A stretch of 64,000 nucleotides of DNA from Mucilaginibacter sp. PAMB04168. Lineage in GTDB: Bacteria; Bacteroidota; Bacteroidia; Sphingobacteriales; Sphingobacteriaceae. The translations under genes were made by a program, and so were the position numbers. Below are positions 35,654-44,674 of this stretch, one piece after another. Every line of letters begins with the position of its first letter. The first letter of the stretch is position 1. The notes below the pieces were generated by a model, which worked only from the letters and a program-made list of their open reading frames with translations, ran no database searches and was not told where the DNA came from. Location: assembly GCF_039634365.2 (NCBI RefSeq), contig NZ_CP155079.2:3224001-3288000 (forward strand), written 5' to 3'.

Positions 35654-35833
35654 TTTATTTTATTTGAATTACAAGTTGCTAAGTTATTAAGATTTAGAAC
35701 TGCAATTGTTTCTCCATGGTAAATTATACCATTTACGGCCTGGCCTGCTTCTAATTAATCTACCAACTTATGACCCATTACGCGATGAAAGTGTTTATAA
35801 GCCACAATATATTTTAAAATAATTTTCTTTATT

Positions 35834-35867
35834 TACGAAACTTTCGTAGATTTACGAAGTTATCGTA
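35834..35867 (+). promoter_or_regulatory. Two tandem BlaI-type operators
   Basis: TACGA-AACTT-TCGTA (35834-35848) and TACGA-AGTTA-TCGTA (35853-35867) are two perfect 5-5-5 dyads, 19 bases from centre to centre. They end 5 bases before the ATG of the BlaI-type gene. The layout matches BlaI/MecI autoregulation, where two operators cover the promoter and start. The half-site TACGA/TCGTA differs from the TACA/TGTA core of the staphylococcal operators. Confidence 0.8.
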
Positions 35868-35872
35868 GAAAG

Positions 35873-36235
35873 ATGGAAAAATTAACGCAGCAAGAAGAGG
35901 ACGCCATGCAGGTGATATGGCAAAACACAAAAGGTTTCATTAAAGACTTTTTGGATGCCATGCCCGAACCAAAGCCGCCTTATACTACCCTTGCCTCCAC
36001 TGTAAAAAATTTAGAACGCAAAGGATTTGTGAAAGGTGAAAAGATTGGCAATAGCTATCAATACTCGGCCTTAATAAAGGAAGAAGATTACAAGAAGCGC
36101 TTTATGAGCGGGTTTGTAAATAATTACTTTAAAAACTCCTATAAAGAATTGGTTACATTTTTTGCAAAAGACCAAAAGATAAGCGCCGATGAATTACAAG
36201 AGATTATAAAACTAATTGAAAATCATAAAAAGTAA
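35873..36235 (+). CDS. BlaI/MecI-family repressor
   Basis: 120 residues. The winged helix is at 5-75 (LTQQEEDAMQVIWQNTKGFI, then YTTLASTVKNLERKGFV), a helical dimerisation tail at 80-120. In staphylococcal systems the M56 protease BlaR1/MecR1 leads to its cleavage and so derepresses target genes. Two tandem dyads overlap its start, so it is probably autoregulated. The M56 gene follows 4 bases after its stop. No beta-lactamase gene is nearby; in Bacteroidota these pairs often control other functions. Confidence 0.92.
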   Translation: MEKLTQQEEDAMQVIWQNTKGFIKDFLDAMPEPKPPYTTLASTVKNLERKGFVKGEKIGNSYQYSALIKEEDYKKRFMSGFVNNYFKNSYKELVTFFAKDQKISADELQEIIKLIENHKK

Positions 36236-36239
36236 CGCC

Positions 36240-38057
36240 ATGCCTGCATTGTTAATATATCTACTTAAAGTGAATATTGCCCTGCTGCTGTTTTGCCTTG
36301 GCTATTATGCTGTGCTACGTAAACTAACTTTTTATACATTAAACCGCGTTTACCTCATAACGGCAATCTTATTTTCAAGCATTTACCCGCAAATTGATTT
36401 GAGCAACATGATGCAGCACCACCAAAAACTGGTGGAACCGTTGCAGATTGTTGTAATTAACCTAAACAGCCGTGCAGCAGTATTGGCAAAACCTATTGCA
36501 CATGCCAATTATTGGGAATGGGTGATTGTAGTTTTTTGGATTGGCGTATCTGTTATGGCTTTGCGTTTAGCAATCCAATTTTTGTCGCTTTACCGCATTT
36601 ACCACAATTCTAAACCAGCTAACTTATATAACCAAAAGGTAAGAGTTATTGCAGATGAGGTTAATCCCTTCTCTTTTTGGCAAAGTATATTTATCAACCC
36701 AAGGCATCATGCCGCCGAAGAACTGCATTCAATTATTGCTCATGAGCAAGTGCACATTAAGCAATGGCATACGCTGGATATCTTATTAGCAGAACTGAGC
36801 TTGATGTTTTACTGGTTTAACCCAGGCGTATGGTTAATGAAAAAAGCGGTAAGCGAGAACCTTGAATTTATTACCGACCGCAATGTACTGCAAAAAGGCA
36901 CTGACGTAAAAAGTTACCAATACAGTTTACTATACGCCAGTTTCGACACCTCTCCTAATGCCATGGTGAACCACTTCAATATTTCAACAATTAAAAAAAG
37001 AATTATGATGATGAACTCAAAAAGATCTTCGGCTTTTAGCCTCACCCGCTATAGCTTTATAGCACCAGCTGTGTTAGTGCTGTTATTAGCCTTTGGAACA
37101 TCTAAGGCTGCACTCATAAGAAAAGGTTATCATGCTGTCAAAGCAGCATCTAACAAAATTATAGCAATAGCAACTGAAGCCACAACTCATGCAACGGCAA
37201 GCAACCAGATTGTTATTAAGCCAGTACTTAAACCGGTAACCATACGCACTAACACCTCGGAACTTAAGGGCTACAGAACAGAGCTTAACCAGACGGTTGA
37301 TACCAACTTTAATGATGTAGTTAATCAAATAAACATTAGCAATGACACGCCAAAAGTAAAGGGCAAACTTGTTATAGGTTCCGTTGGAGTCGATTCGGCC
37401 TATTACCTCATAAACGGTAAGCCTATCTCTTCTAAAACAGCTCTGGGCAGCCTTAACCCCAATGCTATCCATAGCGTTAATGTGCTTCACGGTACAGCAG
37501 CAACCAGCCTGTTTGGCGAAAAGGCAAAAAACGGAGCTGTACTTATTGTAACCAAAGACGGCATTAATAACCCTGAAACGAAAGAGATGCTGGAAAAAGT
37601 CACCAGCCCGAATTCTGCTATTTTAAAAAGCTCTTACAATAGCGGTTCAGCAACCAGAACAGCCGGCGTTATAGGTGTAACTACGAAACATGACACCAGC
37701 AGACTAAGCCTTACACGTGTGACGTCTGCTGCCTCCCAAAAAATGCTCGACAGTCTTCATAAGTCATCGCCCAAAGGCCAGTTAAAAGAAGTAGCCGTTG
37801 TGGGATACGCTACCCCCCGCTCGCGTGAGCCACTAACCTTATCTTTTAAAAACCCAAACTCCGCTGCCAATCCGTTAATTTTAATTAATGGCAAAGAAGC
37901 CACTAATGAGGACATGAAAGGCTTAAGCCCCAACAGTATTAAGAGTATTGATATAATTAAAGATTCTGCTATTACCACGCAATACGGAGCAAAAGCATCG
38001 TATGGGATTATAAAAATAACTACTCAAGAAAGCACCAAGAGCACCCCGAAGAAATAA
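36240..38057 (+). CDS. BlaR1-like M56 metallopeptidase with TonB-plug-like segments
   Basis: 605 residues from the ATG at 36240. Several membrane helices in the first 300 residues surround the zinc site HEQVH (IIAHEQVHIKQW), as in BlaR1. After a helix near 285-300, BlaR1 has a penicillin-binding sensor; here there are two segments resembling the TonB-receptor plug: one with LINGKPIS and HGTAATSLFGEKAKNGAVLI, the other with LINGKEATN and IIKDSAITTQYGAKASYGII. The periplasmic part may bind a receptor or carbohydrate-linked partner. It is coupled to blaI. Confidence 0.85.
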   Translation: MPALLIYLLKVNIALLLFCLGYYAVLRKLTFYTLNRVYLITAILFSSIYPQIDLSNMMQHHQKLVEPLQIVVINLNSRAAVLAKPIAHANYWEWVIVVFWIGVSVMALRLAIQFLSLYRIYHNSKPANLYNQKVRVIADEVNPFSFWQSIFINPRHHAAEELHSIIAHEQVHIKQWHTLDILLAELSLMFYWFNPGVWLMKKAVSENLEFITDRNVLQKGTDVKSYQYSLLYASFDTSPNAMVNHFNISTIKKRIMMMNSKRSSAFSLTRYSFIAPAVLVLLLAFGTSKAALIRKGYHAVKAASNKIIAIATEATTHATASNQIVIKPVLKPVTIRTNTSELKGYRTELNQTVDTNFNDVVNQINISNDTPKVKGKLVIGSVGVDSAYYLINGKPISSKTALGSLNPNAIHSVNVLHGTAATSLFGEKAKNGAVLIVTKDGINNPETKEMLEKVTSPNSAILKSSYNSGSATRTAGVIGVTTKHDTSRLSLTRVTSAASQKMLDSLHKSSPKGQLKEVAVVGYATPRSREPLTLSFKNPNSAANPLILINGKEATNEDMKGLSPNSIKSIDIIKDSAITTQYGAKASYGIIKITTQESTKSTPKK

Positions 38058-38093
38058 TTTTTTGTGTTAATATAGTTTCCCGTTCTTTATAGA

Positions 38094-39179
38094 TCAGCTG
38101 GCCTCGGCCAGCTTTTCTTTTTCCAGTATCTCGAGCAAGGCTTTCTCTGCAGTATTAAGCTCCGAAGCCCTGATATCCTTATCCTCGTCCAGGTTCTGGA
38201 TGTATTTAAAAAGCGTGCCCTCCTCGTAACTTTTAATTACGGTTGGGTGCACGTAATACTTTTTACATACCGTGCGGGTGTTGCCCAGGTTAATGGCTAC
38301 TTCGTCCAGCACACTGATGATATTTTTTTTGCATTGGGTCTGGTTTTCAAATTCGCCCGCTTCCTTAAAGGCATATAGAGCGCTTACACTGCCAGCCCAG
38401 GTACGAAAATCTTTGGCAGTAAAATCCTCGCCGGTAATTTGCTTCAAGTAACCGTTTACATCACCCGAATCGATGGTACAGCGTTTTCCTTCATCATCAT
38501 AATACTGAAACAACTCCTTACCGGGTATATCACGGCATTGCTTAACCAAACGGGCCAGTCTTTTGCTTTGCAAGTCTATCTTATGATAAACTCCTTTTTT
38601 GCCTTTAAACTCAAAATTGATTTTGGACCCATCTACCTTTACATGCTTATCCTGCATGGTGGTTAAACCGTAAGAGCCATACAGCTTTTTGTACGACTCG
38701 TTGCCTATACGTATACTGGTTAGTTCCATTAACCTAACAACCAGCGCTAAAACTTTATCATGATCCAGATTACGGCGCAGCAAATCCTGATCAACCTGCT
38801 GGCGAATAGCCGGTAAATGAGCGGCAAACGCCTGCAGGCGGTGATATTTAGATTGGTTACGGATTTTATTCCAATCGGCATGGTAACGATATTGCTTGCG
38901 GCCGGCAGCATCAGTACCGGTAAACTGCAAGTGGCTGTTCTCGTAAGGAGATATCCAAACTTTGGTATAAGCCGGCGGAATAATGAGCTTGTTAAATCTT
39001 TGTATAAGTTCTTTATCTTTTACCAGCCCCCCATCCGCGTCATAAAAAGCGAAGCCCTTGCCTGAGGGTTTGCGTGTATAACCCGGCGAGGTGTCAGACA
39101 CGTATCTTAACCCCGCTGCCTTAGCAGTTATCTTTGGGTCGCGGCCAATTTTTTCAAGTTTTTTAAGGAGGCGGTTCAT
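38094..39179 (-). CDS. Type IB DNA topoisomerase
   Basis: 361 residues from the ATG at 39179 (KKLEKIGRDPKITAKAAGLR follows, as in bacterial TopIB); an upstream ATG at 39206 would add nine. The catalytic domain holds SIRIGNESYKKL (Arg), DFRTWAGS and, at the end, NTRTVCKKYYVHP with the nucleophile Tyr. Poxvirus-like bacterial TopIB relaxes supercoils without ATP. Many Bacteroidota carry one. It converges on the M56 gene and is divergent from the 39246 gene. Confidence 0.92.
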   Translation of the reverse strand: MNRLLKKLEKIGRDPKITAKAAGLRYVSDTSPGYTRKPSGKGFAFYDADGGLVKDKELIQRFNKLIIPPAYTKVWISPYENSHLQFTGTDAAGRKQYRYHADWNKIRNQSKYHRLQAFAAHLPAIRQQVDQDLLRRNLDHDKVLALVVRLMELTSIRIGNESYKKLYGSYGLTTMQDKHVKVDGSKINFEFKGKKGVYHKIDLQSKRLARLVKQCRDIPGKELFQYYDDEGKRCTIDSGDVNGYLKQITGEDFTAKDFRTWAGSVSALYAFKEAGEFENQTQCKKNIISVLDEVAINLGNTRTVCKKYYVHPTVIKSYEEGTLFKYIQNLDEDKDIRASELNTAEKALLEILEKEKLAEAS

Positions 39180-39245
39180 TATACCATATAAAACAAGAAA
39201 CATCATTAATGTTTTTATATTAGCCTACACATGCAATAAATAACT

Positions 39246-39827
39246 ATGGGCTTAGACATTCACATCCACGTAGATAACCCTGTTGATGTCTTCGACGCAA
39301 CTTATTACGACCAGGATGACAATAACTTTAAACGGCACAGCTTAAGCAGGACTTTTTGTGATTTAATGTCCAGAAGAGACCTGATAGAAGGTGAGCCCGA
39401 ACTGGATCAAATAGCAAGAATGGCCGGAACAGATATTTCTCCGCTGTATGACATGAATAATTATGGGGATGAAAGCGAAATTCAATTTCTGCTTGAATAT
39501 GCAAAGTCGGATATTGAAAGAGAAGAGATTTTACAAAAAGTAGAAGCACGAAGGAGCGCTTTAAGGGGAAATATTGATAAAGTTAGCGTATTGATAACAC
39601 AATTAATAGAGAAGCTATCAACCGTAGCCGATATACCGGCGTTACTTTTACCCGATGTAAATGAAGAAGATATTCTAAACAGAAACTTCTACTTTTCTGA
39701 CTTTAATACCGACCTGGGCGATGGCTACATTGACAACAATCTTGGACATGACCTGCGGAACTTTAAACGCTTTTTAGAGTACGCTAAGGAACGTGGCACA
39801 AAGACTGTTTATTTCGTGTATGGCTAA
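39246..39827 (+). CDS. Hypothetical acidic protein
   Basis: 193 residues, acidic, without signal peptide or membrane helix. The N-terminus MGLDIHIHVDNP resembles a beta strand; a central helical part (EYAKSDIEREEILQKVEARR) may form a coiled coil; the end FLEYAKERGTKTVYFVYG looks like a helix and strand. No motif I know. It is transcribed alone, after TopIB. Codon use looks like its neighbours. Confidence 0.6.
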   Translation: MGLDIHIHVDNPVDVFDATYYDQDDNNFKRHSLSRTFCDLMSRRDLIEGEPELDQIARMAGTDISPLYDMNNYGDESEIQFLLEYAKSDIEREEILQKVEARRSALRGNIDKVSVLITQLIEKLSTVADIPALLLPDVNEEDILNRNFYFSDFNTDLGDGYIDNNLGHDLRNFKRFLEYAKERGTKTVYFVYG

Positions 39828-39921
39828 GGCATGCACTGGTGTTGAGGTATGACTATTGGCTGACCATGCTACATAAACAAAAGCGCTGCCGCTGTAGTTA
39901 AAATTTCTAAACAACACTAAC

Positions 39922-40935
39922 ATGAAGTACAACTTTTTAGGCGGAACCGGGCTGCTGGTTTCCGAGATTTGCTTTGGTACCATGACCTTTGGCGGAAAGG
40001 GTATTTGGGAAGCCATAGGTAAAATACAACAGCAAGAGGTAAACGAGTTGATGAAGACGGTGATTGACGCCGGCATTAACTTTATAGATACGGCCAACGT
40101 GTATTCTTTCGGCGAATCTGAGAAGCTGCTTGGCCAGTCTATTGTAGATTTAGGCCTCAGCCGTAACGATCTGGTGATTGCCACCAAGGTTCGCGGTAAA
40201 ATGGGCGATGGTATCAACAACGTAGGTCTTTCACGTTATCATATTTTTAATTCTGTTGATGAAAGTCTGCAACGTTTACAGTTAGATCATATAGATATTC
40301 TATATGTGCATGGCGTAGATCAACGCACTCCGGTTGAAGAAACCATGCGGGCCTTAAACGATGTTGTACTAAGCGGCAAAGTACGTTACATAGCCTGCTG
40401 TAACTGGCCAGCATGGATGGTAATGAAAGCACAGGGTATTGCCGAAAAGCATGGCTGGAATAAATTTGCTGGCTTGCAATACTTTTACTCGTTAGCAGGC
40501 AGAGATATTGAGCGGGAAATATTGCCATTAGCGCAAGACCAAAATTTGGCAGTAATGCCATGGAGCCCACTTGCAGGAGGTTTCCTTTCGGGCAAGTATA
40601 CCAGGGATGATGAAAAGACGGGTGACGGCCGCCGGGCAACCTTCGACTTCCCGCCCATTAACAAGGAAAAAACGTATGACATTATTGACGTGATAAGCGA
40701 AATTGGCAAGCGTTATGATGCCTCTGCTGCTACAGTAGCACTGGCATGGGTAAGGCAGCAACCAGGCATTACGAGCACTATCATCGGTGCAAAGCGGATC
40801 GATCAACTCCACGACAATATCAAATCAACCGGGCTTGAACTCTCGGCTGATGACCTGAAAAAGATTGATGAAGTAAGCGCCCTCAACAAAGAATATCCGG
40901 GCTGGATGGTTGAAAGACAGGGAGCTGATAGATAA
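39922..40935 (+). CDS. Aldo/keto reductase
   Basis: 337 residues, a TIM-barrel AKR with the full signature: NFIDTANVYSFGESEKLLGQ (catalytic Asp and Tyr), VIATKVRGKMG (Lys), ILYVHGVDQ (His) and the NADP-binding STIIGAKRIDQL. It resembles the YajO/IolS group of AKR. It reduces aldehydes or sugar ketones with NADPH; the substrate is unknown. A long inverted repeat (40952-40999) lies just after the gene, before the convergent threonine aldolase. Confidence 0.92.
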   Translation: MKYNFLGGTGLLVSEICFGTMTFGGKGIWEAIGKIQQQEVNELMKTVIDAGINFIDTANVYSFGESEKLLGQSIVDLGLSRNDLVIATKVRGKMGDGINNVGLSRYHIFNSVDESLQRLQLDHIDILYVHGVDQRTPVEETMRALNDVVLSGKVRYIACCNWPAWMVMKAQGIAEKHGWNKFAGLQYFYSLAGRDIEREILPLAQDQNLAVMPWSPLAGGFLSGKYTRDDEKTGDGRRATFDFPPINKEKTYDIIDVISEIGKRYDASAATVALAWVRQQPGITSTIIGAKRIDQLHDNIKSTGLELSADDLKKIDEVSALNKEYPGWMVERQGADR

Positions 40936-40951
40936 TTGTGAGTTAATAAGT

Positions 40952-40999
40952 CCGCTAGTTGGTAAGTCAGCATCTATCTGCCAACTTACCAACTAGCGG
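40952..40999. repeat. Long inverted repeat between convergent genes
   Basis: CCGCTAGTTGGTAAGT (40952-40967) is the exact inverse of 40984-40999; the 16-base loop contains a further CAG/CTG pair. No T-run follows on either strand, so it is not a classic terminator. A copy-derived intergenic repeat or an RNA 3'-end structure is possible. Confidence 0.6.
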
Positions 41000-41019
41000 G
41001 CCTTACACAAACTTACTGG

Positions 41020-42036
41020 CTAAAGGTTCTTCAACACCTGAACGGTATACTCAATCTGCTCAGGGTGTATATCTAGGTGAGTTACAAAGCGGATACGTTT
41101 GGTATCGGTACAGCCTGCCTTAATGCCTTTTGAAAGTAGTTTGGCTACAACGGCATCCGCCGGCCCTTCTGTATCAAATAATACTATATTGGTTTCGGTC
41201 GGCATCACATTGGTTACCCATGTACATTTAGCCAATTCGTCGGCCAGTATCTGAGCATGTATATGGTCTATTTTCAAACGCTCTACGTGATGGTCTAAAG
41301 CATAGCTACCGGCTGCTGCTAAAAAGCCGGCCTGCCGCATACCACCGCCTAACACCTTGCGTATACGGCGTGCATAAGTAATGGTGTTCTTACTGGCCAG
41401 CAATACCGAGCCTACCGGTGTACCTAATCCCTTAGACAAGCAAACCGATATACCATCAAAATACTTACCATAATCAACAGCTTTATCACCAGTATGTGCC
41501 AGCGCATTAAATATCCGGGCGCCATCTAAATGCAATTTCAAGTTGCGGCGTTTGCACAACGCTGCAATAGGTTCAATCTGATCCAATGTATAGCAGCTCC
41601 CGCCTCCTTTATTTACTGTATTTTCCAGTACAACTAAACTGGTGTTAGGATAGTGTATGTTGCCTACGGCGTTAATTTCAGGCTCTATCATTTCAGCTGT
41701 TAATATGCCACGGTAACCGTTCAGCAAACGGGTAGAAACGGCAGAGTTGAAAGCAATCCCCCCGCCCTCATAACGATACACATGCGCAGTTTGGTCGGCA
41801 ATCAGTTCATCGAGCGGTTGCGTAAAACACTTTATTGCGATTTGGTTGGTCATGGTACCCGACGGGCAAAAAATTGCGGCTTCCATGCCGAACATGGCGG
41901 CAGCTTTGGCTTCCAATTCATTCACACTCTCATCCTCGCCAAAAACGTCATCACCAACCTTAGCGCTCCACATGGCTTCGAGCATACCTGGCGTTGGTTT
42001 GGTTACGGTGTCGCTTCGTAAATCAACAGTCATCAT
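41020..42036 (-). CDS. ltaE: Low-specificity L-threonine aldolase
   Basis: 338 residues, fold-type I PLP enzyme. The N-terminus VDLRSDTVTKPTPGMLEAM and DDVFGED are diagnostic, as are FCPSGTMTNQIA and HLDGARIFNA (the Asp that binds the pyridine N). The PLP lysine is in VCLSKGLGTPVGS. It cleaves L-threonine and L-allo-threonine to glycine and acetaldehyde. Two adjacent ATGs (42036 and 42033) are equivalent starts. It is divergent from the secreted pair at 42077. Confidence 0.92.
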   Translation of the reverse strand: MMTVDLRSDTVTKPTPGMLEAMWSAKVGDDVFGEDESVNELEAKAAAMFGMEAAIFCPSGTMTNQIAIKCFTQPLDELIADQTAHVYRYEGGGIAFNSAVSTRLLNGYRGILTAEMIEPEINAVGNIHYPNTSLVVLENTVNKGGGSCYTLDQIEPIAALCKRRNLKLHLDGARIFNALAHTGDKAVDYGKYFDGISVCLSKGLGTPVGSVLLASKNTITYARRIRKVLGGGMRQAGFLAAAGSYALDHHVERLKIDHIHAQILADELAKCTWVTNVMPTETNIVLFDTEGPADAVVAKLLSKGIKAGCTDTKRIRFVTHLDIHPEQIEYTVQVLKNL

Positions 42037-42076
42037 TTTATTTTAATACTATATTCGTTTCAAATATCTAAATCTT

Positions 42077-42709
42077 ATGCGTACAATTTTGCTGCTATTG
42101 TGTATTTTGACTGTTACAGTGCCAAGTAAAGCGCAGTTGTTCCGCGATTGGAAATCCGGTAGTTATTACGACACGCTTAATAAGAAAAAAAACGGGTTAA
42201 TTTCCTGGTATATCGTTAATGCGAAATCACCAAAGCAAAATTTCATTCGGTTTAAACCCAACGAACATACGGATGAGGCAAAAATTAGCACGCAAAATAT
42301 TAGAGCTTTTACATTTGGCACCGACAGCTTTGTGGTATCAAAATCCAAGGAAACTCATTTTGCGCCTGTATTGCAAGTGTTAGCTAACGAAAATGTAAAA
42401 TTGTATAAGTTGTTAGTAAGCAATGGTTCTTTACGTTTAGGTGGAGGTAGCATGGGCTTCGGCGCTGTACCTGCGGGCTATGGTAGTAGTACTAACCTGG
42501 AATATTATGTTGGCTCCAATGTTGAAAATTTAACCTTGCTAACCAAAAAGAACTTTATTGAAATGATGAGCCTGGTTATGGCTAACAAACCCGATATTCA
42601 AGATAAAATAAAGAGTAAAATACTCCGTTTGGAAGATATGCAGGATTTACTGGTATATTACCGTACGGGCAAAATGCCAGTACCACCTGACGATGACGTG
42701 TATCATTAA
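42077..42709 (+). CDS. Secreted hypothetical protein, first of a paralogous pair
   Basis: 210 residues with a signal peptide (MRTILLLLCILTVTVPSKA). It aligns by eye with the next gene along its length: KSGSYYDTLNKKKNGLI, an FRFKPN..EAKIS strand, RAFTFGTDSFVVSK, LYKLLVSN, and a C-terminal LEYYVGSNVENL, FIEMMSLVMANKPD and DLLVYYRTGK. A Gly-rich patch (RLGGGSMGFGAVPAG) sits where the paralog has a larger one. No family was recognised. The two are 6 bases apart, so they were probably duplicated in place and cotranscribed. Confidence 0.7.
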   Translation: MRTILLLLCILTVTVPSKAQLFRDWKSGSYYDTLNKKKNGLISWYIVNAKSPKQNFIRFKPNEHTDEAKISTQNIRAFTFGTDSFVVSKSKETHFAPVLQVLANENVKLYKLLVSNGSLRLGGGSMGFGAVPAGYGSSTNLEYYVGSNVENLTLLTKKNFIEMMSLVMANKPDIQDKIKSKILRLEDMQDLLVYYRTGKMPVPPDDDVYH

Positions 42710-42715
42710 TTAACT

Positions 42716-43393
42716 ATGTTTCGCAATCTAACCTTTACAGCTGCACTATTACTAAATCTGTCTGCTTTTGCTCAAAAGTGGCAGCCTGGCTATTTTTTTG
42801 ATACCAAGGGCAACAAGGTACCCGGACTAATACAGACCGGCCAAACCGGCAAAGGCCCTATAAAAAACGAGGGATTTATTATCTATAAAGACAATCCCAA
42901 AGCCAACGAAATAAAATTAAGTGCCAGCGATATTAAGTACTACGTAGCCGGTAAAGACAGCTTTATTGTAGCCCATCCCCCCTCTTATGAAACGTGGCCA
43001 AAAGCCGAATTGGATTTTGTACGGGTAGAACTGGATGAACCCTTAAAGCTATATGTTTACCAGGGGGGCAGCAGTGGAGGTGGCGGTTTTAAACTGAGCC
43101 CGAGCTTTTCTGGAGGCTTTGGTACCGGCGGCTATGGCGGTGGCGGTGTTGGCATAAGCTTGGGCGGCGGAGGCGGTAATGGCGGCTACAGCACCCGAAT
43201 CACCTATTACTTTGGTGCCAGCGTGGGTGAAATGAGCCAGGTTACCCCCATGAATTTTGTTGATGTTATGAGCGACATAATGGGTGATGAGCCACAGGTT
43301 GTAGAGGCCATTCAGAAAGGCAAATTCAGCATCAATAAGATGGATAATCTTATTAAGTACTACAAGGATGTAAAAACATCACACAAAAACTAA
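42716..43393 (+). CDS. Secreted hypothetical protein, glycine-rich paralog
   Basis: 225 residues with a signal peptide (FTAALLLNLSAFA). The same architecture as its upstream neighbour: WQPGYFFDTKGNKVPGLI, NEIKLSASDIKYYVAGKDSF, LDEPLKLYVYQ, ITYYFGASVGEM, NFVDVMSDIMGDEP and NLIKYYKDVK. It has an inserted patch at about residues 117-162 with GGSSGGGGF, GGYGGGGVG and GGGGGNGGY, longer than in the paralog. The insertion may be a flexible or self-associating loop. The function is unknown. Confidence 0.7.
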   Translation: MFRNLTFTAALLLNLSAFAQKWQPGYFFDTKGNKVPGLIQTGQTGKGPIKNEGFIIYKDNPKANEIKLSASDIKYYVAGKDSFIVAHPPSYETWPKAELDFVRVELDEPLKLYVYQGGSSGGGGFKLSPSFSGGFGTGGYGGGGVGISLGGGGGNGGYSTRITYYFGASVGEMSQVTPMNFVDVMSDIMGDEPQVVEAIQKGKFSINKMDNLIKYYKDVKTSHKN

Positions 43394-44613
43394 CTGGCAG
43401 TTTGCAAAGGCTGTTCTGGCGTACCAATAGGATGTAGAATATTAGCAGCTTTAAGCTGCTTTTCCTTATTGCCAAAATCAGACATCAAGAGTTCATAAAC
43501 CATTTTAGCCCATAGGGCTATATAAGGCCAAACCTTCATGGCGTAGCGGCTTACATAGGGCTTACGTATAAACGCCGGTATGGCATCGGTAGAAGCTAAA
43601 CCGGCCAGCAACGCAATTAGTATAATAAACGCCAGATTACCGTTACTGAACGGACTTTGCTGTGCCAATAAATAAATCATAGCGCCAATAATGGCTATTA
43701 TGTAAGTAGGCGGTTCAGAACCTGTACTAAACAATACAACAATCATTAAACACAAAGCGAGCACTTGTAGCTTAAAGCTTTGGTAACTAAATTGTTTAAC
43801 CCTTAAAACAGCTAATCCCAGGGTAATAGCTCCTACAGCTAAAAATGGAATATTAGGAATAGTTAGGTTACTGGTGATACGCCTTACAACGCCCATAACC
43901 GAAAGGTCCTGAGCCGAATTTAAGCCAATGTTCACTATGTTTTTGTCGCTCAATGAGTGATACCAGTCCAGGTGTGACTGCAAAATAAAATGCGGACTTG
44001 AAATAAGCATAGGTAAGCACACACCCACAATTGCCCATATAACACACCACAATGCAAATGCTCCTTTCCTTTTCGAGAACATGAAGAAAGCCAGTCCAAT
44101 TATAGGGTACAGCTTAATTAAAGCACCAATCACAATAAATAGCGTAGCCCATTCTTCGCGCTTCTTCTCTAAAAAGTAAAAGCTGAATATTAAGAAAGCC
44201 GCAATTACCGGATTAAATTGAATAGAGTGTTGCGTATTAGCAAACTCGATTGAGCAAAGCAACAATAGCAGTATCTTACGCTTATTTGCCAAGGGCAAAA
44301 GCGTAACGGCCCAGATCAGAACGCCAGCGTTCATCAGGTTCCATAAAAAAAAGCCTAAGCCTGTAGGTAACACCGCAAAAGGCGCTACCACTAAACTAAA
44401 AAATGGCCCATAGTGATTAGTATCGTAATACTCGGCGGGATAAGGCGCATATAAGTTGGTTTGCGCGACGGTATGATGGTATACTCCGTCAAAGATGCTG
44501 TAATTGTTGTAACGGTTATTAAAGTACTTGTACTGCCAACAAAAGATACTTACGGCAAGCCACAGGAAAACAACAGGTTTGTAACTGTTTGTTAGGTTTA
44601 ATCTTTTAATCAT
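43390..44613 (-). CDS. GT87-like membrane mannosyltransferase
   Basis: 407 residues with about ten membrane helices, and a GT-C fold is likely: the first extracytoplasmic loop has FDGVYHHTV, close to the DxxYH-like acidic motif, followed by PAEYYDTNHYGPF. It resembles the DUF2029/GT87 family, which use polyprenyl-phosphate-linked mannose or arabinose. The role in envelope glycans is inferred. Its promoter (44631-44638) is overlapped by a perfect dyad. Its last four bases overlap the paralog end. Confidence 0.75.
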   Translation of the reverse strand: MIKRLNLTNSYKPVVFLWLAVSIFCWQYKYFNNRYNNYSIFDGVYHHTVAQTNLYAPYPAEYYDTNHYGPFFSLVVAPFAVLPTGLGFFLWNLMNAGVLIWAVTLLPLANKRKILLLLLCSIEFANTQHSIQFNPVIAAFLIFSFYFLEKKREEWATLFIVIGALIKLYPIIGLAFFMFSKRKGAFALWCVIWAIVGVCLPMLISSPHFILQSHLDWYHSLSDKNIVNIGLNSAQDLSVMGVVRRITSNLTIPNIPFLAVGAITLGLAVLRVKQFSYQSFKLQVLALCLMIVVLFSTGSEPPTYIIAIIGAMIYLLAQQSPFSNGNLAFIILIALLAGLASTDAIPAFIRKPYVSRYAMKVWPYIALWAKMVYELLMSDFGNKEKQLKAANILHPIGTPEQPLQTAS

Positions 44614-44638
44614 TTGTAACAGGGGAGTTACAAAAATA
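44613..44638 (-). promoter_or_regulatory. Promoter with overlapping dyad before the GT87-like gene
   Basis: TATTTTTG (minus strand, 44638-44631) matches TAnnTTTG. It is overlapped by TTTGTAAC-N6-GTTACAAA (44613-44634), an 8-bp perfect inverted repeat that ends at the start codon. A repressor bound here would block both the promoter and the ribosome. Confidence 0.5.
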
Positions 44639-44674
44639 CATTTAAGATAATTATTTACAAAATAATAGAAACCA

